Source: Zygnema cylindricum
Taxonomy: Eukaryota; Streptophyta; Zygnematophyceae; Zygnematales; Zygnemataceae
Direction of reading: 5' to 3'
NCBI GenBank assembly: GCA_037447655.1
Contig: JBBHKE010001591.1
Span: 143,725 to 207,724, forward strand
Length of the DNA: 64,000 nucleotides
This document shows, piece after piece, positions 49,401 to 61,500 of this stretch (position 1 is its first letter; each line of letters begins with the position of its first letter). A program made the position numbers and the translations under genes. The notes under the pieces are model-generated. The model made no database searches, was not told the origin of the DNA, and was given only the letters and a program-made list of their open reading frames with translations.

Positions 49401-52400
49401 GAGCCAAAGTTGTGAGAATGCACTTCTCTCTCTCCATAGAGGGAATTTTCTCTCTCTCTAGAGCCAACCGTAGAGCTCTACAAACTCCCGCTACCTTATT
49501 TGTCGCCTTCGACACAATCTCATACAAAGCCAAATCTCTTCCTCCTACTCCACCTCCAAAACCTCTTCCTTCATTTCTCTCCATTGACTCCCAATTCTCT
49601 GTTTCCCCTCCAGTCTCTCCTCCCACATTCCCAAAACTCTTGTCTATGTCGCTAGTTCCTGTGCCTAACTCAAATTCTAATGGAGGCATCATTCCAAAAT
49701 AGTCATTTTCTATAACATCTTTCACTGTTAAACTGCAAACAAAATCTGTAATATGAGATAAGACACCTATTTGCCTTACAAAATTATTTGAGTTTAATAC
49801 AAAATGTTTCCATCCCCCATAATCAACGATAACATTTGGATCGAGACGATGTTGTCTTACAAGTTTCATCGCTTCCCCATATTCAAACCTTAAAAGAAGA
49901 GAAGATATTGCTGATAAAACAAGGGATCTTGGATAAACAGTTTCCAAATTTCCTCTTGTTGTTTGTAAAACAACTCCAACATTTCCCTCCCCCAAAGAAG
50001 CAACAAGTTTTGCTCCTCTTTCCCATACCGGTTGTTCTCCCAGCCCTCCTTCCCCAAATCCTGGTCTCCGTTTACGAAATCTGTTTCTATGCTGTTCCTC
50101 CGTAGACTGTTTAACCACCGTATTTCCATTTCCGTAATTTTTTTTTTGTATTTCCTCTTCGTACCCAGATTTAAGAGCTTCTGAACCGTCCAACGTCATT
50201 GTACGGAGCTTTCCACCTATAGTTGTATACACTAAATGTTGTGTGACCTCATCTCTTTTTTCTAATTTGTCATTTAGGCCCATAGAATGAACCACAAAAC
50301 TTGTGCAGTCACGCGTTATTAACTGATTTCCCACATAGAGAATCCCCTGTAACGATAAACCAATAATCTCAGTCTGTCTATTATCATAAACTGGAGAAGA
50401 AATTTTCAGAGAGTAGACAGATAACCAGGGACAACTTTGAGGGAAGGACAGAATTGGTTCTAAATTCAAACTATATGTGACTGAATTATTTTTTCCCGAA
50501 AAGGAAAAAGGTGAATCTATAGCTGATTCTTCATCTACTCCATATCGTAAAATTTCTCCGGAACTTAAGTGAACAAAAGCTGACCCTTCAATTTTCTCCC
50601 TAGAATCTTCACATGGAAGAAAAACCGCATCCTCTATGATGCGAACCACATCAGAATTAACGGTTGTAACTTTTCCTAACTCCAAACTACTCAAATTTTC
50701 TCCTCCTCTATCATTCCACCTGATATGTATCTCTATAAGAACATCCATTGGTCGATTAGTATTAAAGGTTTCCTCCTCAACTTTTTCTTTTCCTAAAGCC
50801 AAAAGAACAAGAGAATTGAGCCACACGATTTGCCTGATACTTAACGGATCAAACTCTACTTTTGAACTCTCCTTCGTCAAAAAATGACTTTTCACAACTA
50901 CACAATCCTCTCCTTCTGTTGTGGTGCTTACATCCAAATGTTTCTCCAAATTATTTATGTCCTCCCACCCATCTCTCTCCTTACAACTCAACAGAGCTAC
51001 ACACCCATCAGACAAAACCGTTGCCAAAAATCCTCTCCCTCTACTCCCTAATGCTCCCTCTCCACCAATGCAAACTGCCTGAATAGGTGCATGGAACCTC
51101 ACTATCCTTGCTGCCATTGGAGGAGGAATAATTCCTCTTAATAAAGGAGTGATGCGCAAATCTGGACCATCGATCACAGTAGACGTACATTGCGATCTTA
51201 CACCTGTTTCCCACACTAAATTTAGTGTGCGAAAAATACCTTTAACAGTCCAGCAGAGGAGTTGAAGAGGCTTTTCAAGATGCCATTGAAAATGAACACA
51301 ATCTTCCGGTGCAAATCTCCACTCACATTTTAAATACCAGTGATAGTTGCAACGATACCAAACCTGTTTGACAACAACAGCAACAAAAAAAAGAAAAAAT
51401 CAAAATGAAATTCATCCTCAACCCCGATGCTTTTTTAAGCGAAGAAATACATTGATTCTACTCTTCTATGGAAACTCGTCACTGATTCTGGAGTCAATAG
51501 AAATTTCAAGAAATATTGAAGGTAAAAAAATATAATTCTCTAACCACTGTCAAAATTACAGCTGTCGCTATCAGCCCCAGCTTGGATTAGAGAGTTAGAA
51601 CTGTCATCTGTTCAACTAAAGATTACGTAGATTATTTGGTACAGTGTGTATTAATTGGTTCACTGATTCGCATTTCAACGTCCTTCAAAATCCATACATT
51701 TGAGAGATTGTGTTTATGAATAAAACTTGAAAATTCCTATGATATTTAATCCAAAGATCTCTCCATTTTGTCCGGACACAAAGTCCTGTAAGGAAAGTCC
51801 AGGAATCACACCTAAAGCAAAACGGAATGGACTAACAACTTGCGGCTGGTTCAGTTCCGTTTGGAATTACACCATCTTTCGTCCAAACTAAGATGGTTTT
51901 AGTTTAACACAACCAAATTGGGGCAGATAACAACAAGTGCTCCAATGATTCAATTTTTTAAAATTACTTATTAAGCATTAGTGCAAACTATAAGAAGAGC
52001 TCTCATCTAACCGAGACTCAGACAGCTAAACAAACTGGACCAAATATGTTTGCGTATTCAGGAAAAGGGGGCTTTGATTGAAATTTATAACCGCATAGAT
52101 CCACCTACACCTTTATCTTCCACAGACAAATGAGCTGGTTAAGGTTTTTTGTGTTTTTTTCTTGCGCATTACTTTTTAGGAAAGGAGTGAGAGAAAGAGA
52201 GATAGACTAAAGGGTGGGCGAAGGGAGAGGAAGTGATAGGGGAAAGGAGAGAAAGAGGAGAGAGAAGGAGATAAACAATCTTACTTGTACTGCATCCCAG
52301 TCCTTGTAGCGTATCAAAACCCCCAAAAGGTCAGAATCTGAATTCCACAGAAGGTTCGTGACTCTAGCATTTTTAGGTGCAATTAGATCAAATTCTCCTC

Positions 52401-55222
52401 TTTTTAATCCATTTCTCTCGTACAAAACTATTTTTGGAGAACCTTTATCACCATTTTCTCCATCGTTATAAGCCGATGCAATAACTGAACCAGAAGGTCT
52501 CCATGATAAAGCGCCAAAAAAGGCCATGTTTCCTTCTGCACAAGAATGCAAAACTGCTGCCTCTCTCTCCCAAATTCGAATTCGAAATTTTTTGTCGGAA
52601 AAATTACTAATAGTTGTGAAGAATCGGGCATCTCCTCTCCAACTTATTTGTACAGCTCCAACCTCTGTTTCACTTTCAAAATCAAAACCTGCCTGCAGAT
52701 ATCTCATTTCATTCACAAGAAACAAATACATAAAGACATAATGAATACAATCAGAATGTGTGTCCAACTTAAAAAACTCACATGGTTTCTCTCTTTCGTT
52801 CTAACCCTCCTTATCCATTACTTTGCCTCCTCCCTCCTCCCTCCCACCCTTTCCCTCTCTCTGTCCCACTTCCAATTGGTGAGTCGACAGCTCAAGGACT
52901 AAGACAAGCACACTCAAAAGTACCTTTGCTTAACTTTTTCTCCAACTCCAACTCTGTCACCCTCTCTCCCTCTTATCCCTACCCTCTCTCACTCTCTGTC
53001 TCCCACATCCTCAACTCACTCTCCCGCTCTCCTCCTCTCCTTCTCACTTCACTCTATCCAAAGTAGCATACCTTATTTTTGCCAGATATGCCACTGGTTT
53101 CCTGTTCAATATCAACTTCCGCCAAAACTTCCCAATCGGTTGTCATCAGCAAAATTCGTCCTTTTCCTGTCGATAACGCCACCACTTCTCCATCGGGAGA
53201 AAGAGCCATGGCTTTTAACCCCCCTTGTAGAGTTCCAACGGAACTGATGTCGCGACTATTTGGATTAAAAAGGAGAAGATCACCATTTAAAAGGGCTATC
53301 AGAAGTGATTCATGCTCCAAAATGTATTCCATAGCCACAATTTTCTGAACTGAGTCGAGGATTCCTTCTTGGACAAGGGAGACTTCAAGAAGCATCTATA
53401 AAAAGAAACAGAAATTCTTCATTACAAAATGAAAGTAATTCAACAATCAAGGAGGAAGATAACAGCATTTAACTGGACCGGTTCTATGAATTTCACACTT
53501 GACATTCACCACCTCCATCATTATTTATTATGAATTGATTTATTAATGCTGGTGACATTGTACTTCCAGCATTTTTTGCAGTATTTTACGACTCTCAAAT
53601 CATATGATTTACAGGAATTAGTGTGGGTCGTTAACATGCTTCTAAACAGGATAACAAAACTCACACTATTTTAGCCATGAAATTGGGTGCCATACTTTAC
53701 ATGCTTACTGTAATTGATGTGGATTTTAAAAGTGCAATTACTCCACCTACGACCACATAGTGTTGTTCACAATATTTATGAACTGACACTAATCCAAAGA
53801 ATTTTGCTGTGAATTTATAAAAAATCAGGTGCTCATTTTTGCGGGAATTTATTTTGTGCAAAACATCTATCATTGTGGTAATTTGTGGCGATTGCGCCAA
53901 CATTAGTGTGGGCTAGCAATAAAAATACAATTTTGCCATTGCTAACAAAGCCCACACTGATAATGGTAAATGCAGTAAGTTTTGGTCACTATTAGAATTA
54001 CTACTTTTTATTTGATCGTAGGTTTCTTTAACCCAACACCATCAAGTAGTGTTAACAACATTAACGAAAGGAGGGGCCCAAAATGGGCCACATCATCCAA
54101 CCATATATTAGCGTTTGTCGTATTAAGACCGCTTTCACACCAATAATCCACACTAAAATAAATGAAAGGTATATCATTCTACCAGCAATATCAGTCCACA
54201 CAAATTCCTGTTCCTAGGCTATATGCGGTCCAAAATAATTCTTGTTGCAGAAAAAATACAGTTAAAGATGTCATATGTTTTCCCCTTAAAGTCACTGAGA
54301 TCAGGTCCAAGTGGGGTAACCCAAACATTCCCCAAAATTCTCTCTAAGTGGGAACATACAAATCAATGTTGATAATTAAGTATATGTTTTCATAATTTTC
54401 TGTTGACAATTTTTTGCACTAGACATCAGAAGAAGAAAAACTTAAAAAATGAGAGGCACACTGCCCTCATCAATTTATGTGAATTTTAGAATAATAAAAG
54501 GGTGTAATTTGGTAATAGCTATGTCAATAAACCCTAAAAATAATAAAAAGTGTGCAGTACCCCAGAAATTGTATGTGTTGATTTGGTGAAATGTCGATTA
54601 CAAAATGTATCCTAGATATGTTTGCAAAAAAAAAAAGTTTTTTTTTTCCTTTTCAACTCTTTGCCATTACGAATGTGTTTCCCTCTCCCTCCATTTCTTT
54701 CGCTTTTCTCACTCTTCCCTCTCACTCCCTCTCTCCCTTGCCTTCTCTCCCTTCCTTCTCTCCCTCATTTCCCTTCATCCCTATCCCATCTTGCTCTTTC
54801 TCTACCTCTATCCTTATATATTCCTCTCTGTGTTTGCCTCCCTCCCTCTCATTCATCTCTCTTTCTTACTCACCTCTCAAACAAAAAAAAACCAAGGACG
54901 ATTAAAAATAAAAAAGAGAAAACAAAAAATGACTAACCTCGTTTTCATTTCCATTTCCTTTTTGTTGATCGAAACCGTAAACAACACACATATCCGTTAC
55001 AAAATATATAATTTCTCCATCAATAAAAGGGGCTACAGCGACAATTTTCTCGTACCCATTTGTCGGAAAGTTTTGCGCATTTTCATCTTTAGTTTCGCTT
55101 ACGTCATTTTCTTGAAAATCCTTGTCATCATCAAATCGATTCGAATATTCGTTTTCATAAACAAATGATTGAGCCAATGAGACACTTCTGAAATGATCGG
55201 AAATACAAATTAAGTTTTTCAT
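46494..55222 (-). CDS. ELP1: Elongator complex protein 1 (ELP1)
   Basis: ELP1 is the scaffold of the Elongator complex, which modifies wobble uridines of tRNAs in the cytoplasm; the plant orthologue is ELO2/ABO1. Seven exons: 54938-55222, 53072-53395, 52285-52692, 48430-51363, 47964-48154, 47247-47378, 46494-46842. All are in phase, giving 1540 residues. The amino half is a pair of beta-propellers (ENGDLLLF-type repeat LNGDLLLFNP, SWRGDARFF, LSWRPSGSVIAS, NYHWYLK, IIPPPM). The carboxyl half is TPR-like helical, with ALGLYDLPLAAMVA and PFLEELEKMPK. A basic patch GGKRISRRAVRRAA precedes the end VRWKLIILDSE. The protein is about 200 residues longer than usual, partly from a Lys/Arg/Glu/Gly run (KREREKEREAERDGEGEREG) in the 978-codon exon. 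Start: first ATG, MKNLICISDH, matching the family amino end. Confidence 0.94.
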
Positions 55223-55521
55223 GTTTAATGTTTCTACAAGAAGTGGGAAACAAAGGTTTTAGAAAACAAAGGGTATCAGAGAAGGTTTGGGATAAACAAC
55301 CTTATAACAAAATCAGTTCGTGTTTTCATGAAGGTTGCGATGACACAAATTTCAAGTACTTGGTTTCCTAAAAAGATTGAACGAAATTGCCTTATTCGAG
55401 GGTTTTAGCTTTTTCTGAGAGCCTGAAGAGAAAGACGAGGAATGAATAAATGCAAATTGAAAAGTCAACTTGGGAACACAATAATACACCGTGTATCGCT
55501 ATCAGCGCCAACAACCCCCAC

Positions 55522-55667
55522 GCCACTTAAAACATTTTTTCTCCGTACACACAGTCCGATTTTTAATTTGAGACAGCCAATCGTAAGCTGAGAGTTTTAA
55601 CTTTCAATCGTAACCGTCGGATCCACAATCCGACATGCGTGTACGGAGAAAATATGTTTTAAGTGGC
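55522..55667. repeat. Fold-back sequence of 146 bp
   Basis: GCCACTTAAAACATTTTTTC TCCGTACAC pairs with GTGTACGGAGAAAATATGTT TTAAGTGGC. The arms are about 29 bases with one mismatch-type difference around a GTCCGATT/AATCCGAC core, which is itself inverted. No clear target duplication was seen. It lies inside the split MITE and is absent from the other members, so it may be a third, independent insertion. Confidence 0.75.
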
Positions 55668-55695
55668 AAAGAAAGCATTAACCCAAACAGGCTAA

Positions 55696-56464
55696 GGGTG
55701 CGTCTCCATGTACTTGAACTTAGTGAACTTACTTTGTTTTTTAGCGCAAATCCGGCGGACCCGTATTTCAAGTGTCCCTATGTGTAACAACGAAATTGTT
55801 ACTTAAAAGGGTGTGACGATTGTATACGTTGACAATGCCCGTGACGACTGTCAACATCTACAATCTATGATGACGCACGTTATTTTTTATAACTGCTCGT
55901 GACGTCGCATGACTTTAAGTGACATTGTAGACGTACCACCGCCTTCGAGCCTGTTCCGTTTCACGGTTGAAGAAGATGCGCTTTGCCTTTGCGTCGCCTG
56001 TCCGGTCGACGTGAAATGGCATCGGAGTCTTGAGACCCCAGGCGAAATAAAATCCGTACCAGGCCAAAACGGACAGAACCAAACAAATTGTGTACTTTGC
56101 CTTGTCGTACCTGAACGCAAACGTGCAAAACATAGCGAATCGTGTACTTTTCGTCGTTTGAAATTTTTGAAAAATTCCTACATCTGCGAATATGTGTTCC
56201 TATTTGTTTAGCGAGAATACTTTGTTGTAAAACACATCGCCCATGTGTTGTAAAGAAAAGTTTGAAGATGACGTTTTTTGTCATGGCCGTGGGTCGAAAA
56301 ACGCAAAACGACAACATGTAGTACATTCTAAGGTCGACGATGACGCAAAATGTACTTCTCCTTTTTTCGATTTTTTTGTACGGTTGAAACCTACGCGGTA
56401 CGGCGCTAAGTTTTAAAGAAAACGACAGGAAAAAACCCTTACTTTGTCACATGGAGACGCACCC
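55696..56464. mobile_element. Harbinger-like non-autonomous element, copy B (intact)
   Basis: The ends GGGTGCGTCTCCATGT and ACATGGAGACGCACCC are perfect inverted repeats, flanked by TAA (55693-55695 and 56465-56467). Length 769 bases with no transposase. It is the sister of copy A at 44387-45752 and shows that element's uninterrupted form. Confidence 0.9.
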
Positions 56465-56716
56465 TAATAGTGATTCACGGTGTAATACAATATAAAACGG
56501 ATGGAATTGTGGCAGCTATACTCGAATCGACAGATAGCAAAAATTCAATGGGACTCGTTTGGCGCCCATACTAAATTTCTTGCAGGGTTTCAAACGATTA
56601 TTGCGCTAATAATCATCATCATACCGATGTCGTGCACCGTATCGAATTGTCCTGTACGATATTTGGTACATTCATTTCGACGACGCTGCGACATTATACC
56701 GATCGATTTTTTGGAC

Positions 56717-56916
56717 TACACTGCCCATTGTTATTAGAGTTAATGACACATTCGATCGCGACTTTTTTTGGCCAGAAATCAAAAAATAGTGTTAGCAACA
56801 TTATTTAAGGACGTGGACGACAATCTGCCATGTTTGCTTGCACTATATTTGTATTATTAATTCTAATTTTGCATTAACACTATTAGATTCTTAACGCTAA
56901 TAATGTGGGCGGCGTA
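56717..56916. mobile_element. TA-flanked inverted-repeat MITE, 200 bp
   Basis: The left end TACACTGCCCATTGTTATTA matches the reverse complement of the right end, TACGCCGCCCACATTATTA; GTTAA follows in both. The interior stretch TTATTTAAGGACGTGGACGA is the reverse complement of sequence inside the 62251-62453 element, confirming family membership in opposite orientation. Confidence 0.8.
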
Positions 56917-58517
56917 GTTAATAATAACGGGGAAAGAATCATATCAGTTTTTTATTGAGCTTATTGTTGTAGGCACGTTGTACGATATGTGTGGCTTCAA
57001 CACTTAAAAGTGTGTGAATCATTTCGGAGCATCGCCTTCAACACAACCTTGGAAAAGACTTGTTGTTTTGGAGATAAGATGCATACTGACATTCACAAAG
57101 ATACTTGCTGTTACACCTATAAAGGAGCATCTTTAAAAAACTAGAGGGGCAAGCTTAGTTTTATAATATTTAAAAAACATCAAACACGGTTGTTCTACAC
57201 CTTGATATATTTTTTCCGTATTTGTAGTCATGAAAGAGACACCCAATGCTTCATTTCAAAAACCAATGTCAGAACATTTTGTTTGTTCACTTTTGTCTTT
57301 GACATCAAGCAAATTAAGTCCAACAAAAAAAAACAATATTTGTTTCTCCAATTGAGATCGAATAACTATTACGAAAAAAATGCCAGTTGTGAAATGACCG
57401 TAAAAACATAGAACAAATGGTGTAAAAGAAACTCTTGCCAAAGAAGAATTATAAAGATGATAAATACATATATAAGAACAAGAAGAAAAATAAAAAGAAG
57501 AATCACAATGTTCCTATTCTCTTAAACAATAGCCGTCCTCTCCTCTCTATTCCAAAAATTGAACCTGAATACCAGCGTCCAAATAAATGGGATGCTTTAC
57601 ATAATGACGGAAGTCAACTTAAAATAATTTTCTGGGATCTGGCCTGTAGACTCAATCCTCCAATTTCCAACCCAGTTTAACAAAAAAAAAAAGAAAGAGA
57701 GAAATTTGGGAGGATTGAGATAATCCAACAGGCCGAAACCAAGAAAATTTGTCCAAACTTTCTAAATTTTCATTCCTAGTTTCTTCCTAACCGTGTTCAC
57801 ACTACGGCAACTACATGAATACATGGAACACATATATCATGTACAGTACAACAACTTAGTTAAACGAAAAATTAGATGTTCTACGTGTCAGTTCCACGGC
57901 GTTCCATGAATCATGTTGAAAAAGGAACAAAATGGAACAAAACGGAACACAATGAAACGGAAACAGGAGATTATATAACGGGATAAAACAGAATGTCGTA
58001 TTTTTGCATAGAACGGTGTTGAGGGCTCAGGATTTTGTTTGCTGTGATAATGCCTTAAACTTCTTTCCATATTCCCAAATGCAGAAACCTGTCTTTTGCT
58101 GTTCTTCAGCTTCCTCTCCTTTTCTTGAAAAATTAATTGCCGTAAATAGTGAACAAAATGTGAGTAAATTAATCCTAATTATTTTAACAATAGCGTCGTT
58201 TTCCAAAGCGGACATCTTTTGTTCCTGCAAAGGGAAAAAAATAATTTATTTAGTATAATCTGGTTTGGATTCATTTTTTTCTCTTCTAGAAAATTATTTC
58301 TCGTCATCAATGCAGTCTGGAAAACAATTATATAGCAATTGCAAAAGCAAAAAAGGCAAAAGTACGAACAGTGGACAGTAAACAATATTATTTGAATAAA
58401 ATTCAACATGAAAAGAACGTTAGGTGTTTCAAATAGTCTATAAGAAAAGGACAAGTTGAAAGATTTTACTCACCTGATTATATAATGCAATGTAACAAAT
58501 AATAATAAGAGTAGTAT

Positions 58518-61500
58518 TTAAAAGAAAGTTAAAGTAGAGAGCACTCCAATGATAAGTAATGTGAGAAAACAACCTGAAAAAATAAAGAGGAATGGAAAGA
58601 AAAACGAAAGTGGAAAGACAAAATCAGAGTCAGATTTAAGGCAAGCAACACAGATAATAATGCAAAGAGACTTTGAAAACTTATTTTTCGATTACATAGA
58701 TGTAAACGTTAAATTTTTTAATCAACCAATCTTCAATTCCTCAAAATAACCACAGAAAACAAAAAATGAAGAGATGTTTCAAATGTAAAAACAAAAGTAA
58801 ACTGTAGAAAGGCGATAACAATTTGATAAAAAAAAAACTAAATGGAAATGAAACACATAAACTGACTTCTCAACTTACTGTAAGACTGCGATTGCGGAGC
58901 CGAACTAGGAGGAGGAACTGATGCTGGAAAGAGAGGGAGAGGGAGAGGGACAGCGGGGAGGTAGAGAGGGAGAGGGCGAGAAAAGGAGAGGGGGAGAGAG
59001 AGAAGCGATAGAGATTTTTTTAGCTGGTCATCAGATGGTGAAAGGCTCAAACTAACCAAGAGGAAACTGGAAATCACACAGTGCATCCTTGGATGGTGGA
59101 CATTTTCAACTTATGAAGTCAATAATTCAATGCCATTAAGCCAAAAAAAAAAAAAATAAAGTGAAAAACCGTCTGTCTACTAGCTGAGAATATGAAACTA
59201 CAGAGTTCATCGCTAGTATAGTTAATAACACCAATGTATTGTGCAACTTTTTTCCCAAAATAAAAAAAAAGTGCTGATAGCAATACTCGAAGAAACTGGG
59301 CAGCAATTCGCCACGTCACCACACCAAATCGCTATTACTGACGCGACGTGACGTGACAAGACATGACCCCGCCGGGAAATGTGGAGTCCTGTGATAAGAC
59401 GTGACCTCACGTGACAACAAGTGACATGTGGTGACAAAAGGGACGTGACATGACAAGGTGATGTGATTATGTCACGTGAAATTTGTAAGCTTTTACGTGA
59501 ACTTTCCCTTTTCGGATTTTTTCAGTCATGTATTACTGTCTCAAGATTCATTTTCCAAACTTTTGCAAAAAACTTCAACTTGCCAGCATTTTTTACGTAA
59601 AATTTGTGTTTTTAGCTTGTTTTTGTAAAATCGCTTTTGTGTTTCATTGCATCTAGCAAAATTTGTGGAGTATTTTTTTTAACTTGAGCGTCTCCCCACG
59701 TGACAAAAGGCGACGTGACATAAATGTCTATGTGTTTTGAAATGTGATGCACCGTGATGTGACAGGAGGTACTGTCACCCTTTCGCATGCGCAGATTATG
59801 ATGATGTGGCATGATGATGTGGCATGATGATATGGCATGATGACGTGGCATGATGTGAGCCATGACATTATGTCGCGTTGAGGTGACCTGACATAAGGTG
59901 AGGTGTAGGATGTTGTGTGACGTGACACAAGTGAGGTAATAGGATTTTATGTGACGTGACATAAGGTGAGGAAGGATTTTTTTGTGTGAAGCGACAAACA
60001 ATGAGGTGATATGCGGTGTGACATGACAAGTGTGATGTGACGTGACACCCGGCGCATATAGTCGATATTCGTATTTCTGACCTTTAGTGTGCCATGGTCT
60101 TAGGCTTAAGTGTCTAGGGTAGTTTTTAGTGTTTCTACAAGTTCGGTTTTTGTTTTTCCTTTATGATGTACTTGCTTTCCTTGTAGGCTTTTATTGCTGT
60201 TTAACCTTTGTTGTGCTTTTAGTCCTTATAAGTTGGTTTTTTTACCTTTGATGGTCATCAACTATTTTTAGTTACAATCATGTTTTGTACTTTGATGGTC
60301 TTACCATCGCGTTTTTGGCAATAAAATCTATTCTTTTCAGGCAATATGATGTTGTGTGACGTGACAAACGTGACATGACGTAAGGTGAGGTGATAAGATT
60401 TTGCGTGATGTGACATGATGTTGTGTGACGTGACAAATTTGATGTGACATGACGTATAGGTGAGCTAGCACAATGTTGTGTGACGTGACAACTTTGATGT
60501 GACGTGACGTATAGGTGAGCTAGCACAATGTTGTGTGACGTGACAACTTTGATGTGACGTGACGTATAGGTGAGCTAGCACAATGTTGTGCGACGTGACA
60601 AATGTAATGTGACGCTTACCTTTAGGTGTTGACGATGGCGATTGAGACTCAGGAGGGGACAGCAAAGGGAGCCCTGTGGAAAAAGTGTTAAAAAAGGAAA
60701 AGTATTTAATGTGAATTAATACACAGAGCAAGAAAAGGGAAATTTGCGATTAGTTTTCCTCAAACAGCATGTAAAAACATAAAAACTAAATGTTCTTCAA
60801 AACCTGGACGAAAACATTGGAATTTGACCAATAGTTTTCACTTAAATAACTAGAATATTAGTATATATATATAATAAAAAAAAAACTGTCATGCATTCTC
60901 ACGAGCCATTTCCTTCAACTTCAAAAGCAAGGAGTAAGGGTTTCAAAAAATCTCAAACATGTCACAAAGAGCTTTCAAGGTCTCCAAAACACTTGAAGTT
61001 TGAACAAATACGTCACAATACGAAGAAGAAAAAAAAACATTTCTAAAAAAAAACATTTTTAAAAAGAAAACAATTGAGAGATAGGCAAAACCCACCTTGG
61101 AGACTACTTGATGGAGAAGGGGGAGGAGAAGGAGGAGGAGGAGGATAAATATCTGAAAGGATCCAAAAACAATGTCCCAAATTTTATGATCACATCAATT
61201 TGCAGCATCCAACACAAATAAGCGAGGATAAAATTGATTCCTCCCTCTCCCGCTCCCCCTCCCACTCTTCCTCCCCTCCCCCTCCCAGTTTCACTCCCAC
61301 CAAAAGACAGGGTTGTCCACACTATATCATGTGAAATGTCTACATATCAATTGTGGCTCAAATTAACTTCAGTTTTGTACCAAACTGGATTTCTTAATTT
61401 TGACTACGAAAATAAACTGCAAATAGGTTTAATTCAAAACTACGGTTGATTATGAATAGTGAATTGTCAGATAGTGAATAGTAGTTTCCCAACCTTACCA

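Larger units (their letters stand above)
55485..56484. mobile_element. TA-flanked inverted-repeat MITE, split by insertions
   Basis: Left end TACACCGTGTATCGCTATCA and right end TAGTGATTCACGGTGTA (56468-56484) are the termini of the family also seen at 34970-35470 and 62251-62453. A Harbinger-like element sits between the body and the right terminus, within the sequence GCTAATAG of the terminal repeat. Joining the flanks across the TAA duplication gives a normal terminus. Confidence 0.8.
55223..58517. other. Intergenic between ELP1 5' end and LRR-gene 3' end
   Basis: It contains the nested transposon cluster at 55485-56484 and a 200-base relative at 56717-56916. The remainder, about 56920-58517, is AT-rich, with poly-A stretches near 57470-57500 and 57679-57700. 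No exon or RNA gene was recognised. The ELP1 promoter must be close to 55223-55480. Confidence 0.6.

Noticed and set aside
53619-54155. Possible inverted-repeat element with TAGTGTGGGT … ATCCACACTA ends in an ELP1 intron (similar short motif at 4572-4621)
   Set aside because: The ends match over only about 8-10 bases and no target duplication is visible; could be real but unsupported.
55909-56211. 100-codon frame inside Harbinger-like copy B
   Set aside because: It is not conserved as a frame in copy A and has no transposase motif; treated as chance.
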